Positions 41,974 to 50,879 of a stretch of 64,000 nucleotides of DNA are shown in pieces (position 1 is the first letter of the stretch; each line of letters opens with the position of its first letter). The position numbers and the translations under genes were made by a program. A model generated the notes under the pieces. It ran no database searches and was not told the DNA's origin. It saw only the letters and a list, made by a program, of their open reading frames with translations. The stretch lies in NCBI RefSeq assembly GCF_025128095.1, contig NZ_JAHLYT010000011.1, positions 1-64,000 of the forward strand, given 5' to 3'. Source of the DNA: Synechococcus sp. CS-1328 (GTDB taxonomy: Bacteria > Cyanobacteriota > Cyanobacteriia > PCC-6307 > Cyanobiaceae).

Positions 41974-42789
41974 ATGCCCCCGTTAAAGCTGATCTACATC
42001 ACCAGCAATAGCCATAGCGGTTCCACCTTGCTGGACATGTTGATCGGCTCCCATTCCGCCTGCCTGACGCTGGGTGAAATCCATAAGCTCACCGCCAAAT
42101 CGGAAGGGGAATGTGCCTGTGGGGCATCCAGTTTTGCCACCTGCCTATTCTGGCAGGACGTGTCCAGCCGGCTTGAGGCCTCCGGCTCGCCACCCTTGGC
42201 CGACCTGCAGATTCATGCCACCGATCCGGTTGCGTTTCGTGATGCCAATCGTTGCCTGCTCACGGTGTTGCAGCAGAAGACAGGCTGCGCGGTGTTCGTC
42301 GATTCCTCCAAGAAACTCTCCCGCCTGAAGCTGCTGCTTCAGGATCCCGATCTGCAGGTGCTGCCGGTGCACATCGTGCGGCGGCCGGAAGGCGTGGTGT
42401 GCTCCAACATCGCCAAGGGACGCCCCTGGGGTGAGGAGCTGGAGATCTACCACCGCAATCTCTGGCCCCGCTACGACCTGCTCCGCCATCACCCCCATCT
42501 GCTCGTGTCCTACGAGAGCCTCTGCCGCCAACCGGAGCAGGTGCTGGGACGGATCATGCAGGCGGCCGGACTTGCCTTTGAGCCCGACCAGCTGGACTGG
42601 ACCCGGCACGAGCATCACAACGTCAACGGCAACAAGCGCACCCGCACCAGCCGCGCCTCCACGATCCGTCTGGATGAGCGCTGGCGTCGTCAGCTTTCCC
42701 GCCGCCAGCGCCTGGCGATCCGGCTGGCCCAGGCGCGCTTCCGCCTGCGGTTGCTGCTGCGGTTCGGGCTCTGGCCGCGGCCCCTCTGA
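41974..42789 (+). CDS. Sulfotransferase (PAPS-dependent), paralogue A
   Basis: A 271-residue sulfotransferase-fold protein. The PAPS loop is ITSNSHSGSTLLD (about residues 9-21). The 3'-phosphate region holds VDSSKKLSRL and VHIVRRPEGVV. Between them is CACGASSFATCLFW, a CxC-x7-C-x2-W motif also present in the second paralogue downstream. It probably sulfates a sugar built by the surrounding glycosyltransferases; that target is inference. The stop is followed after 1 base by the start of the next gene. Confidence 0.85.
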   Translation: MPPLKLIYITSNSHSGSTLLDMLIGSHSACLTLGEIHKLTAKSEGECACGASSFATCLFWQDVSSRLEASGSPPLADLQIHATDPVAFRDANRCLLTVLQQKTGCAVFVDSSKKLSRLKLLLQDPDLQVLPVHIVRRPEGVVCSNIAKGRPWGEELEIYHRNLWPRYDLLRHHPHLLVSYESLCRQPEQVLGRIMQAAGLAFEPDQLDWTRHEHHNVNGNKRTRTSRASTIRLDERWRRQLSRRQRLAIRLAQARFRLRLLLRFGLWPRPL

Positions 42790-42790
42790 G

Positions 42791-43819
42791 ATGGGTGTGA
42801 GGCCCACCGGCATGCGGCGCCTGGCCCCCTGGAGCTGGGCACTGGCCTGGCTGCGGCTGGCTGCGGTGATCGTCTGCGAGCGGCTGGATCAGCCGCGCCG
42901 GGGCCGGCGTTGGCTGGAGCGCTGGTGCTGCGCCCCCGCTGCTGCCCCCCTGTTGCTGGAAGCCCTGGCCTTGCGCTGTTGCGCTGATGGCGACGTCGAA
43001 GTGGCTCTGGATCTGTTCATCCGCCTCTGGTGCGACTGGGGCAGCAGCGAGCTGTTGTATCGCCTGCTGTTCCGCCGCCGCTTCCGCTCCGCCCACGCCC
43101 GTGACCATGCCCTTCTGCTGCAGAGGATCGCGGCGGCTGAGCCCCTGCCGGCCCACTTCCGCGCCTATGGCGCCATCGCCTGGGCCTACCGCACCCTGGA
43201 AGCCCAGGATCCCGAGTCGATGGCGGCGGCAGTGGAGCCGATCGCCCGGCTGGCCGAAGAGCTGGAGGCGGATCCCGGAACGCCCAGCTGTGGGCGGGCG
43301 GATCGGGAGAACAGGGCCAAGCTGCTGATCTCCTGTTACACGGTGCTGGGGCGGCTGCACTTCTCCCTGGAGGATTTTCCGGCCTTTTCATCTGTGGCGC
43401 GGCGTTCTGCCCAGTTGGCGGAGCAGCTCGATCCCGATCGGATCGACGCCGATGTGAGCTACCGCCTGCTCAGCAATTTGCTGCGCTGCCTGGGCTGTGC
43501 CTGGCTGGAGGCCTGGTCGCGCCAGGACGCAGCGGCTCTGGCCCAGGTGACGGCCCGCATCGAGGCGGTGGTGCGGGAGGCCCAGTCGCCCCGGCACCAG
43601 GACTCCTCAGCCCGCGAAGACCATGCCGGTTTCGCGCGCCAGGTGGCAGCTGCCCTGGAGGGGCTCAGCCTGGAGGACCGGCGACTGGAGCCCCTCTATC
43701 CCCTGGTGGCGCTGCTGTTCAAGAAAAAAGTGGATGGCCACGGCTTTCGCACCCGGATCGCCCCGGCGCTGCAGCGCTACCGCGATGCCGCTCTGCCCGG
43801 GTTGCCCGCTTCGTCCTGA
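42791..43819 (+). CDS. Unknown helical protein between two sulfotransferases
   Basis: A 342-residue protein, alpha-helical throughout with TPR-like spacing but no clear repeat consensus. It has an Arg/Trp/Cys-rich N-terminal third (RRWLERWCCAP), an acidic middle and the tail KKKVDGHGFRTRIAPALQRYR. No signal peptide is obvious; one weak hydrophobic segment lies near residues 15-30. It is coupled on both sides: 1 base after paralogue A, and its stop overlaps the ATG of paralogue B. Its position suggests a partner or scaffold for sulfation. I do not recognise it. Confidence 0.75.
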   Translation: MGVRPTGMRRLAPWSWALAWLRLAAVIVCERLDQPRRGRRWLERWCCAPAAAPLLLEALALRCCADGDVEVALDLFIRLWCDWGSSELLYRLLFRRRFRSAHARDHALLLQRIAAAEPLPAHFRAYGAIAWAYRTLEAQDPESMAAAVEPIARLAEELEADPGTPSCGRADRENRAKLLISCYTVLGRLHFSLEDFPAFSSVARRSAQLAEQLDPDRIDADVSYRLLSNLLRCLGCAWLEAWSRQDAAALAQVTARIEAVVREAQSPRHQDSSAREDHAGFARQVAAALEGLSLEDRRLEPLYPLVALLFKKKVDGHGFRTRIAPALQRYRDAALPGLPASS

Positions 43820-44751
43820 TGACGGTTTCGTTGATGCCGCCTCTGTCGCCGCCTTCGCCACGGCTCTCGGTCCCGCCCCTGCGGGTGCTCTACATCACCA
43901 GTCGCGGCCACAGCGGTTCGACGCTGCTGGATCTGCTGCTCAGTGGGCACTCCGGCCTCACCAGCGTGGGCGAGATCAAGATGCTCACCGCCGCCGATCG
44001 CAGCCGCAAGCGCTGCAGCTGCCACGGCCTCGATCCGCTGGAGTGTCCCTACTGGAGTTCGGTGCAGGACCAGCTGCAGGCCAGCACCGGCCTGCGTTTC
44101 GCCGACCTGCGGCTCGACAGCGTCGACCCCTGGGTGAACCATGGCCACAACCTGGCGCTCTACGAGAGTGTGGCGGCGGTGAGCGGTTGCCGAATCATCG
44201 TGGATTCCTCCAAGAGTCTGCCGCGGTTGCGTGATCTTCTCCAGGGCCAGGAGCTCTACGGCGGCTATGCGCTGCTGCCGATTCATCTGCTGCGGGGGCC
44301 GCTGGGGCTGGTGCACAGCTATGTCAGGAGGGGGGATGATCTGCGCGAGGTTTGTTACAACTACGCCAATGGCTATTTTCGTGCTGATGATCTGCTCCAT
44401 CGCCGCCGCCATCTGTTGGTGCACTACGAGCGCCTCGCCGGCCAGCCGCGCCGTGAACTGCAGCGGCTGATGGCGGCGATCGGCCTGCCCTTCGAGCAGG
44501 CCCAGATGGACTGGGGCCGCGGACCGCGCCGCAACATCCATGGCAACGACATGCGCTTCAAGGCGGGCGGACCGATCCGGCTCGATCGCTCCTGGAGGCT
44601 TGGCCTCACCCCGCTGCAGATCCTGCAGGTGCTGTGGTTCACCTTGCCGGTGCGCCTGCGGCAGCGGCGGCTCACCAGTCGGCGCCTGATGCGGCTCTGG
44701 CGGCTGCGTTACAAGCCCACTGCCATGGCCTCAGGCAGCCGGCCGGATTGA
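43819..44751 (+). CDS. Sulfotransferase (PAPS-dependent), paralogue B
   Basis: A 310-residue sulfotransferase sharing the same order of motifs as paralogue A: PAPS loop ITSRGHSGSTLLDLLLSGHS (about residues 26-45), CSCHGLDPLECPYW, VDSSKSLPRLRDLLQ and a HLLRGPLGLVHS 3'-phosphate region. It is longer at both ends. The ATG overlaps the preceding stop and its own stop overlaps the start of the next glycosyltransferase gene, so translation is coupled. It likely adds sulfate to a second position or sugar. Confidence 0.85.
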   Translation: MTVSLMPPLSPPSPRLSVPPLRVLYITSRGHSGSTLLDLLLSGHSGLTSVGEIKMLTAADRSRKRCSCHGLDPLECPYWSSVQDQLQASTGLRFADLRLDSVDPWVNHGHNLALYESVAAVSGCRIIVDSSKSLPRLRDLLQGQELYGGYALLPIHLLRGPLGLVHSYVRRGDDLREVCYNYANGYFRADDLLHRRRHLLVHYERLAGQPRRELQRLMAAIGLPFEQAQMDWGRGPRRNIHGNDMRFKAGGPIRLDRSWRLGLTPLQILQVLWFTLPVRLRQRRLTSRRLMRLWRLRYKPTAMASGSRPD

Positions 44752-45923
44752 TGGGCGATCCCCCGTTGCAGCCGTCGCCCGGGCCGGTGGTGCTGTACAT
44801 CGATGCGCTCAAGGCCGGTGGTGCCGAGCGGATCACGCTGCAGTGGGCCCAGTGGTTGCAGCAGGCCGGCCGGCCGGTGCTGCTGCTCACCCGCCACGGG
44901 CCGGAGCGTGATTTCTACCCCCTGCCCGCCGGGCTTGATCGCCGCGTCGAGCCGCCCGAGCCCCGCTGGCTCAAGGCCCTCGGCTGGTGGGGCTTCCCGT
45001 GGCGATTGCTGCGGCTGCGCAGGCTGCTGCGCCAGCTGCGCCCCTGCCTGGTGCTTGGGATCACCACCCTGCCGGCGATCAAGCTGCTGCTGGTCAGCGC
45101 CGGTCTGCCCTGGGCCGTGGTGGTGTCGGAGCGCAACTATCCGCCGGCCAAGCCGCCCGCCCTGCCCTGGCGCTGGCTGCGCCGGCTCACCTATCCGCGC
45201 GCGGCGGCCCATCTCGTGCAGACCCGCCGCACCCTGGCCTGGCTGGTCTCCACCCAGGCCGTGCCGGAGTCGCGCTGCCATCTGGTGCCCAACCCGATCG
45301 GCTGGCCCCTGGCCGATTTCCCGCCACGGCTCGCCCCCGCCGCCCTGATCCCCGTCGGCGCCTCGCTGATGCTGGCGGTGGGCACCAAGCCCCACCAGAA
45401 GGGATTCGACCGGCTGCTGGCGGCCTTTGCCCGCCTGGCGCCGCGCCATCCCAGCTGGCATCTGGTGATCCTCGGCCTCGATCCGGCCAGCGGCAGCCAT
45501 CGCCGCGCCGTGGCGGATCTGGTGGCGCAGTGGCAGGCCGACCCGCTGCTGCGCCAGCGGGTGCATCTGCCGGGCCCGGTGGGCAACGTGGCCGATTGGT
45601 ACGGGGCCTGCGATCTGTTTGTGCTCAGCTCCCGCTACGAGGGGTTTCCGAACGTGTTGCTTGAGGCCATGGTGAGCGGCTGTGCCTGCCTGGCCTGCGC
45701 CTGCCCCACCGGACCGGAGGAGATCGTGCGCCATGGGCAGGATGGCTGGCTGGTGCCGGCCGAGGCCGATGCGGCGTTGCTGGAGCGTGAACTGGAGCGG
45801 CTGATCGACGATCCCCTTGTGCGGCGCCGCCTCGGCAGCGAGGCCGGCGCCGTGCGGCAGCGCTACGGCGACGCCACGGTGCGTGAGCAGTTTCTTGCAG
45901 CCCTTCAGCCCCTGATGCCCTGA
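44751..45923 (+). CDS. Glycosyltransferase family 4-like
   Basis: A 390-residue GT-B glycosyltransferase. The N-terminal domain begins VVLYIDALKAGGAERIT, where GGAE is typical of GT4 acceptor-side loops. The C-terminal donor domain has LAVGTKPHQKGFDRLLAAF and the E-x7-E motif in SRYEGFPNVLLEAMVSG (about residues 295-311). It starts on the last base of the preceding stop and is 14 bases before the next glycosyltransferase gene. Confidence 0.92.
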   Translation: MGDPPLQPSPGPVVLYIDALKAGGAERITLQWAQWLQQAGRPVLLLTRHGPERDFYPLPAGLDRRVEPPEPRWLKALGWWGFPWRLLRLRRLLRQLRPCLVLGITTLPAIKLLLVSAGLPWAVVVSERNYPPAKPPALPWRWLRRLTYPRAAAHLVQTRRTLAWLVSTQAVPESRCHLVPNPIGWPLADFPPRLAPAALIPVGASLMLAVGTKPHQKGFDRLLAAFARLAPRHPSWHLVILGLDPASGSHRRAVADLVAQWQADPLLRQRVHLPGPVGNVADWYGACDLFVLSSRYEGFPNVLLEAMVSGCACLACACPTGPEEIVRHGQDGWLVPAEADAALLERELERLIDDPLVRRRLGSEAGAVRQRYGDATVREQFLAALQPLMP

Positions 45924-45937
45924 GCCGCGCCTCCGCC

Positions 45938-47269
45938 ATGTCCGCGCCCCTACCGATCACCGCGCCCCCGTCGTCGCAGGGTGACGATCTCTGGATCGTG
46001 CTGCCCCATCTGGGCCCCGGCGGTGCCCAGAAGGTGGCGGTGCTGGCGGCGGGCCACTTCGCGGCCTGCGGTCTGCGGGTGCGGCTGATCACCCTGCTGC
46101 CCGATCAGCCGGCCGTGCTGGAGCCTCCGCCCGGGGTGGAGCACATCGACCTGGGCCCGCTGGTGGCCAGCGACCGGCAGCGGCAGGGCCCCTGGGTGGA
46201 TGTCTCGGATCGCTCGCCGCTGGCGATCGCTCGGCGGGTGGCGGTCCTCTGGATCGGCCGGATCCGGCGCCGCCTTTCGCCGCTGGGCCTGCGCCTGCTG
46301 CTCGGGCTGCAGCTTCCCCTCTGGCCGCCCGCGACGGGTTGGCGTGGCGGCCTGCAGCGCCTGTTGCTGCGGCTGACCCGCAACGTGGGAGGCCCCCAGG
46401 GGGCTCGCCTGCGCCAGCTGGTGCAGCGGCAGCGGCCCCAGCGGCTGCTAGCCCTGCTGAGCCGCACCAACATGTTGTCCGCTCTGGCGGTCTGGGATCT
46501 GCCGATCCATCTGGTGGTGTCGGAGCGGAACGATCCCCGCCTGCAGCACCTGCCCTTCCCCTGGAACCGGCTGCGGCCTCTGCTCTATGGCCGCGCCGAT
46601 GTGGTGACCGCCAACACCAGCGGGGTGCTGGCGGTGCTGCGCCAGTTCCCGCAGCCGTTCCGGCGGCTGGAGCTGCTGGCCAATCCCCTGCCCCAGACCC
46701 AGCGCCCCGGTGAGCGGCTGCCCCTGGCGGAGCGCTCGCGCGAGTTCCTCACGGTCTGCCGGCTGGTGCCCCAGAAGGGGGTGGACGTGCTGCTGGAGGC
46801 CTTTGCCCTGCTGCCGCTGCCGATCCGTCAGGAATGGCGGTTGCGGATCGTGGGCGATGGCCCCGAGCGCGCCGCCCTGGAGCGGCAGGCCCGCCAGCTG
46901 GGGATCGCCGCGCAGGTGAGCTTCGAGGGCTTCTGCAGCGATCCGCCCCGCTTCTTTCGCCAGGCGCCGATCTTCGTGCTGCCCTCCCGCTTCGAAGGCA
47001 TGCCCAATGCCCTGCTGGAGGCGATGGGCTTCGGCTTGGCGTCGGTGGTCACCGATGCCTCGCCCGGCCCCCTGGAGCTGGTGGAGCCGGGTGTCACCGG
47101 GCTGGTGGTGCGCAGCGGCGACGCGGCGGCTCTGGCGGCGGCTCTGCAGCAGCTGGTGGAGGATCCGGAGCTGCAGCAGCGCTGCGGCGCGGCGGCGGCG
47201 GAGCTGCTGCGCCGGCACGACTGGCCGGTGCTCGAGCCGGTCTGGCGCGACCTGCTCAACCTCGCCTGA
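45938..47269 (+). CDS. Glycosyltransferase family 4-like
   Basis: A 443-residue GT-B enzyme with LPHLGPGGAQKVAVLAA near the N-terminus, VCRLVPQKGVDVLLEAF at the start of the donor domain and the E-x7-E motif in SRFEGMPNALLEAMGFG. It is somewhat longer than the other family members because of an Arg/Leu-rich insertion at about residues 85-155. It is head-to-tail between two similar genes, but the sequence is diverged enough to suggest a different linkage rather than a recent copy. Confidence 0.92.
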   Translation: MSAPLPITAPPSSQGDDLWIVLPHLGPGGAQKVAVLAAGHFAACGLRVRLITLLPDQPAVLEPPPGVEHIDLGPLVASDRQRQGPWVDVSDRSPLAIARRVAVLWIGRIRRRLSPLGLRLLLGLQLPLWPPATGWRGGLQRLLLRLTRNVGGPQGARLRQLVQRQRPQRLLALLSRTNMLSALAVWDLPIHLVVSERNDPRLQHLPFPWNRLRPLLYGRADVVTANTSGVLAVLRQFPQPFRRLELLANPLPQTQRPGERLPLAERSREFLTVCRLVPQKGVDVLLEAFALLPLPIRQEWRLRIVGDGPERAALERQARQLGIAAQVSFEGFCSDPPRFFRQAPIFVLPSRFEGMPNALLEAMGFGLASVVTDASPGPLELVEPGVTGLVVRSGDAAALAAALQQLVEDPELQQRCGAAAAELLRRHDWPVLEPVWRDLLNLA

Positions 47270-47270
47270 G

Positions 47271-48461
47271 GTGGCCGCCCCTACGCCCCTGCGCCTGCTG
47301 GTGTTCGCCCCCTCGCGGCGGGCGCCCTCGGAGACCTTCATCCGCGCCAATCTGGCCGGCCTCGCCTGCGACACGGTGGCCTACTGCGGCGACGAACGGC
47401 CCTGGGGTGGCCCGCCCCTGCGCCTCGCCTACGGCCTGGCGATCCTGGTCAGCAAGGCCTGCTACCGCCTGGCCGCCCTGGTGCCGCTGGAGGTGTTGCA
47501 GCGCTTCGGCACCTGGCTGCCCTCCCGGGTGGCGATCCGCATCTGCCGCTACGAGAGGCCCGATCTGGTGCTGGCCGAATTCGGCTTCCACGCGGTGCGG
47601 GTGATGGAGCTGGTGCCGGCCACCGGCCTGCCTCTGATCGTCCATTTCCGTGGCTCCGATGCCTCCTCCCGCCGCTACCTCGACACGCTGCGGCCCCGCT
47701 ATCGCCGCCTGCTGCAGCTGGTGGCGGCGGTGGTGGTCAAGTCGGAGCCGATGCGCGTCACCTTGCTGGCCCTGGCGACGCAGCGCCAGCGACCCCTGCC
47801 GGTGCTGATCAGTCCCTCGGGGGCCGATCCCGCCCGCTTCGCCGGCGCCGATCCCGCCGCGGCCCCGCCCCACTTTCTGGCGGTGGGCCGGTTCGTGGCC
47901 AAGAAGGGGCCGCTGCTCAGCCTCGAGGCCTTCGCCCGCGCCAGCTCAGGCCATCCCGACTGGCGGCTGGAGATGGTGGGAGAGGGGCCCCTGCTGGCCC
48001 TGGCCCGCCAGCGGGCCAGCGACCTCGGCCTCGGCGATCGGGTGATTTTCGCCGGCCTGCTGCCGCCGGCGGCCATCGCCGAGCGCCTGCGGGGGGCGCG
48101 GGCCTTCCTGCAGCATTCGCTCACCGCACCGGACGGGGATCAGGAGGGATCGCCGGTGGCGGTGCTGGAGGCCCAGCTCAGCGGCCTGCCGGTGGTGGCG
48201 ACCCGCCACGCCGGCATCCCTGAGGTGGTGCAGCACGGGGTGACGGGCCTGCTGGTGGAGGAGGGCGACGTGGCGGCGATGGCGGAGGCGATCCGCCGTC
48301 TGGGGGAGGACCCAGCCCTGGCCGGCCGGCTGGGGGCGGCGGGGCAGCGCCGTTGCCAGGAGCACTTCACGGTGCAGCACCACCTGCAGGCCCTGCAGGG
48401 CCTGATCGAGCAGGTGGCTGCCGCGCCGACGTCGCCGCCCGGCGATAGCCTCAGCCCGTGA
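47271..48461 (+). CDS. Glycosyltransferase family 4-like (WcaL-like)
   Basis: A 396-residue GT-B enzyme starting at a GTG one base after the preceding stop. LVFAPSRRAPSETFIRANL at the N-terminus and IVHFRGSDASSR match the exopolysaccharide GT4 group that includes WcaL. AVGRFVAKKGPLLSLEAFA and EGSPVAVLEAQLSGLPVVATRHAGI form the donor site. The end overlaps the helicase gene by four bases (GTGA). Confidence 0.92.
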   Translation: MAAPTPLRLLVFAPSRRAPSETFIRANLAGLACDTVAYCGDERPWGGPPLRLAYGLAILVSKACYRLAALVPLEVLQRFGTWLPSRVAIRICRYERPDLVLAEFGFHAVRVMELVPATGLPLIVHFRGSDASSRRYLDTLRPRYRRLLQLVAAVVVKSEPMRVTLLALATQRQRPLPVLISPSGADPARFAGADPAAAPPHFLAVGRFVAKKGPLLSLEAFARASSGHPDWRLEMVGEGPLLALARQRASDLGLGDRVIFAGLLPPAAIAERLRGARAFLQHSLTAPDGDQEGSPVAVLEAQLSGLPVVATRHAGIPEVVQHGVTGLLVEEGDVAAMAEAIRRLGEDPALAGRLGAAGQRRCQEHFTVQHHLQALQGLIEQVAAAPTSPPGDSLSP

Positions 48462-50857
48462 GCTTTCTTGCCGGCCTCAACGACGCCCAGCGCCGGGCGG
48501 TGGACCACCACACCGGTCCCCTGCTGGTGGTGGCGGGGGCCGGCAGCGGCAAGACCCGCGCCCTCACCCATCGCATCGCCCACCTGATCGGCCACCACGG
48601 CGTCGATCCGGCCGATCTGCTGGCGGTGACCTTCACCAACAAGGCCGCCCGGGAGATGAAGGAGCGGCTGGAGCTGCTGCTGGCCCAGAAGCTGGCCCAG
48701 AGCCAGTTCGGCCAGCCCTGGAGCACCCTGCCACTGGTGCAGCAGAAGCAGCTGCGCAGCCGCATCTACCGGGAGGTGATCAAGGAGCTGTGGATCGGCA
48801 CCTTTCATGCCCTGTTCGCGCGGCTGCTGCGCTTCGATATCGACAAGTTCCACGACCCCGAAGGCCTGCGCTGGACGCGGCAGTTCTCGATCTACGACGA
48901 GAGCGACGCCCAGACGCTGGTGAAGGAGATCGTGACCCAGGAGCTGGGGCTGGACCCGAAGCGCTTCGAACCCAAGAAAGTGCGCTGGGCGATCAGCAAC
49001 GCCAAGAACCAGGGCTGGCTGCCGGAGCAGCTGGAGGCCAAGGCGGAGGGGGTGCGGGGCCGCAAGGAGGCCGAGGCCTATCGCCTCTATCGCCGCGCCC
49101 TGGCCGCCAACAACGCCCTCGATTTCGATGATCTGCTGCTGCTGCCGGTGCAGCTGCTGCGCCAGAACGAGCAGGTGCGGAACTACTGGCACCGTCGCTT
49201 CCGCCATGTGCTGGTGGACGAATACCAGGACACCAACCGCACCCAGTACGACCTGATCAAGCTGCTGGTCACCAATGGTCGGGACCCTGCCGCCTATGAC
49301 GACTGGGCAGGCCGCTCGGTGTTCGTGGTGGGCGACGCCGATCAGAGCATCTACAGCTTCCGCGCCGCCGACTTCACGATCCTGATGGGTTTTCAGGACG
49401 ATTTCGGCGACGGCGCTGCCGATGAGGCCACCAGCACCATGGTGAAGCTGGAGGAGAACTACCGCTCCACCGCCACGATCCTGGAGGCGGCCAACGCCCT
49501 GATCGCCCACAACAGCGAGCGGATCGACAAGATCCTCCGCCCCACCCGCGGCGAAGGGGAGTTGATCACCCTCACCCGCTGTGACGACGAGATCGCCGAG
49601 GCCGAGGCGGTGGTGCACCGCATGCGCATGCTCGAGGCCGCCCATCCCGATCTGCGCTGGGGCGACATGGCGGTGCTGTATCGCACCAATGCCCAGAGCC
49701 GGGCGATGGAGGAGGCCCTGGTGCGCTGGGGGATTCCTTACATCGTGGTGGGTGGGCTGCGCTTCTACGACCGGCGCGAGATCAAAGATGTGCTCGCCTA
49801 CCTGCGGCTGCTGGTCAATCCGGCCGACACGGTGAGCCTGCTGCGGGTGCTGAATGTGCCCCGCCGCGGCATCGGCAAGACCACGATCGAGCGGCTCACT
49901 GATGCCTCCAATCAGCTGGGGATTCCGTTGTGGGAGGTGGTGAGCGATGCCGAGGCGGTGCGCTCCCTCGGCGGGCGTTCGGCCAAGGGGCTGCTGCAGT
50001 TCCATGAACTGATCAGTGATCTGCAGCGCCGCGTCCAGGACGCTCCACCCTCTGAGCTGGTGCAGCGGGTGCTGGAGCAGAGCGGCTATCTGGCCGAGCT
50101 GATCGCCGCCGGCACCGATGAAGCCGAAGACCGGCGCCGCAACCTCAACGAACTGGTGAATGCCGGTTTGCAGTATCAGGAGGAGAACGAGGAGGGGGAT
50201 CTGGAGGGGTTCCTGGCCTCGGCCGCCCTGGCCAGCGACGCCGACAGCAAGGACACCGACCAGGACCGCGTCACCCTGATGACCCTGCACGCCAGCAAGG
50301 GGCTGGAGTTCCCGGTGGTGTTTCTGGTGGGGATGGAGCAGGGCCTCTTCCCCAGCTACCGCTCTCTGGAGGATCCCGCCGCCCTGGAGGAGGAGCGCCG
50401 CCTCTGCTACGTGGGCATCACCCGTGCCAAGGAGCGTCTGTTTCTCTCCCATGCCAGCGAAAGGCGCCTCTGGGGCGGCATGCGCGAGCCGGCGGTGCCC
50501 TCGGTGTTTCTCTCGGAGCTGCCTGAGGAACTGGTGCAGGGCGACATCCCGCGCTCCGGCGGTGCGGCCCTGCGCCGGGAGCAGCGGCTTGATCGGCTCA
50601 CCCGTGTCGATCGAGTGGAGTCCCGCCGCGTGGAGGGTGGTGGGGAGGCCGGCGTCGCCGCCAATGCGGTGCGGCGCCGCGCCGGTGTGGCCCGGAGCTG
50701 GGTGGTGGGTGACCGGCTGCGCCATGCCGCCTTCGGGGACGGCCATGTGACCCATCTGTTCGGCAGTGGCGAGAAGATCTCGATCGCCGTGAAGTTCGAA
50801 GGCATGGGCCCGAAGATCCTCGATCCGCGCCTGGCGCCGATTGAGCCGCTGGTCTGA
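48458..50857 (+). CDS. pcrA: ATP-dependent DNA helicase, UvrD/PcrA type
   Basis: A 799-residue superfamily 1A 3'-5' helicase. Motif I is VVAGAGSGKTRALTHR (about residues 24-39), then TFTNKAAREMK, motif II VDEYQDTN, motif III VGDADQSIYSFR, motif IV NYRST, motif V TLMTLHASKGLEFPVVF and motif VI YVGITRAKERL. It acts in DNA repair and in clearing replication blocks. It starts at GTG inside the stop of the glycosyltransferase gene, an unusual coupling of a repair gene to a glycan operon. Confidence 0.93.
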   Translation: MSFLAGLNDAQRRAVDHHTGPLLVVAGAGSGKTRALTHRIAHLIGHHGVDPADLLAVTFTNKAAREMKERLELLLAQKLAQSQFGQPWSTLPLVQQKQLRSRIYREVIKELWIGTFHALFARLLRFDIDKFHDPEGLRWTRQFSIYDESDAQTLVKEIVTQELGLDPKRFEPKKVRWAISNAKNQGWLPEQLEAKAEGVRGRKEAEAYRLYRRALAANNALDFDDLLLLPVQLLRQNEQVRNYWHRRFRHVLVDEYQDTNRTQYDLIKLLVTNGRDPAAYDDWAGRSVFVVGDADQSIYSFRAADFTILMGFQDDFGDGAADEATSTMVKLEENYRSTATILEAANALIAHNSERIDKILRPTRGEGELITLTRCDDEIAEAEAVVHRMRMLEAAHPDLRWGDMAVLYRTNAQSRAMEEALVRWGIPYIVVGGLRFYDRREIKDVLAYLRLLVNPADTVSLLRVLNVPRRGIGKTTIERLTDASNQLGIPLWEVVSDAEAVRSLGGRSAKGLLQFHELISDLQRRVQDAPPSELVQRVLEQSGYLAELIAAGTDEAEDRRRNLNELVNAGLQYQEENEEGDLEGFLASAALASDADSKDTDQDRVTLMTLHASKGLEFPVVFLVGMEQGLFPSYRSLEDPAALEEERRLCYVGITRAKERLFLSHASERRLWGGMREPAVPSVFLSELPEELVQGDIPRSGGAALRREQRLDRLTRVDRVESRRVEGGGEAGVAANAVRRRAGVARSWVVGDRLRHAAFGDGHVTHLFGSGEKISIAVKFEGMGPKILDPRLAPIEPLV

Positions 50858-50879
50858 GCGGCGATTGCGGAGATCTGGC

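Noticed and set aside
44751-48461. Recent triplication of the three consecutive glycosyltransferase genes
   Set aside because: They share only the general GT4 motifs; length, N-terminal sequence and linker regions differ widely, so they are not recent copies.
48140-50755. An 871-codon open frame on the minus strand opposite the helicase
   Set aside because: The plus-strand frame has all superfamily 1 helicase motifs; the minus frame has none and is a GC-driven mirror.
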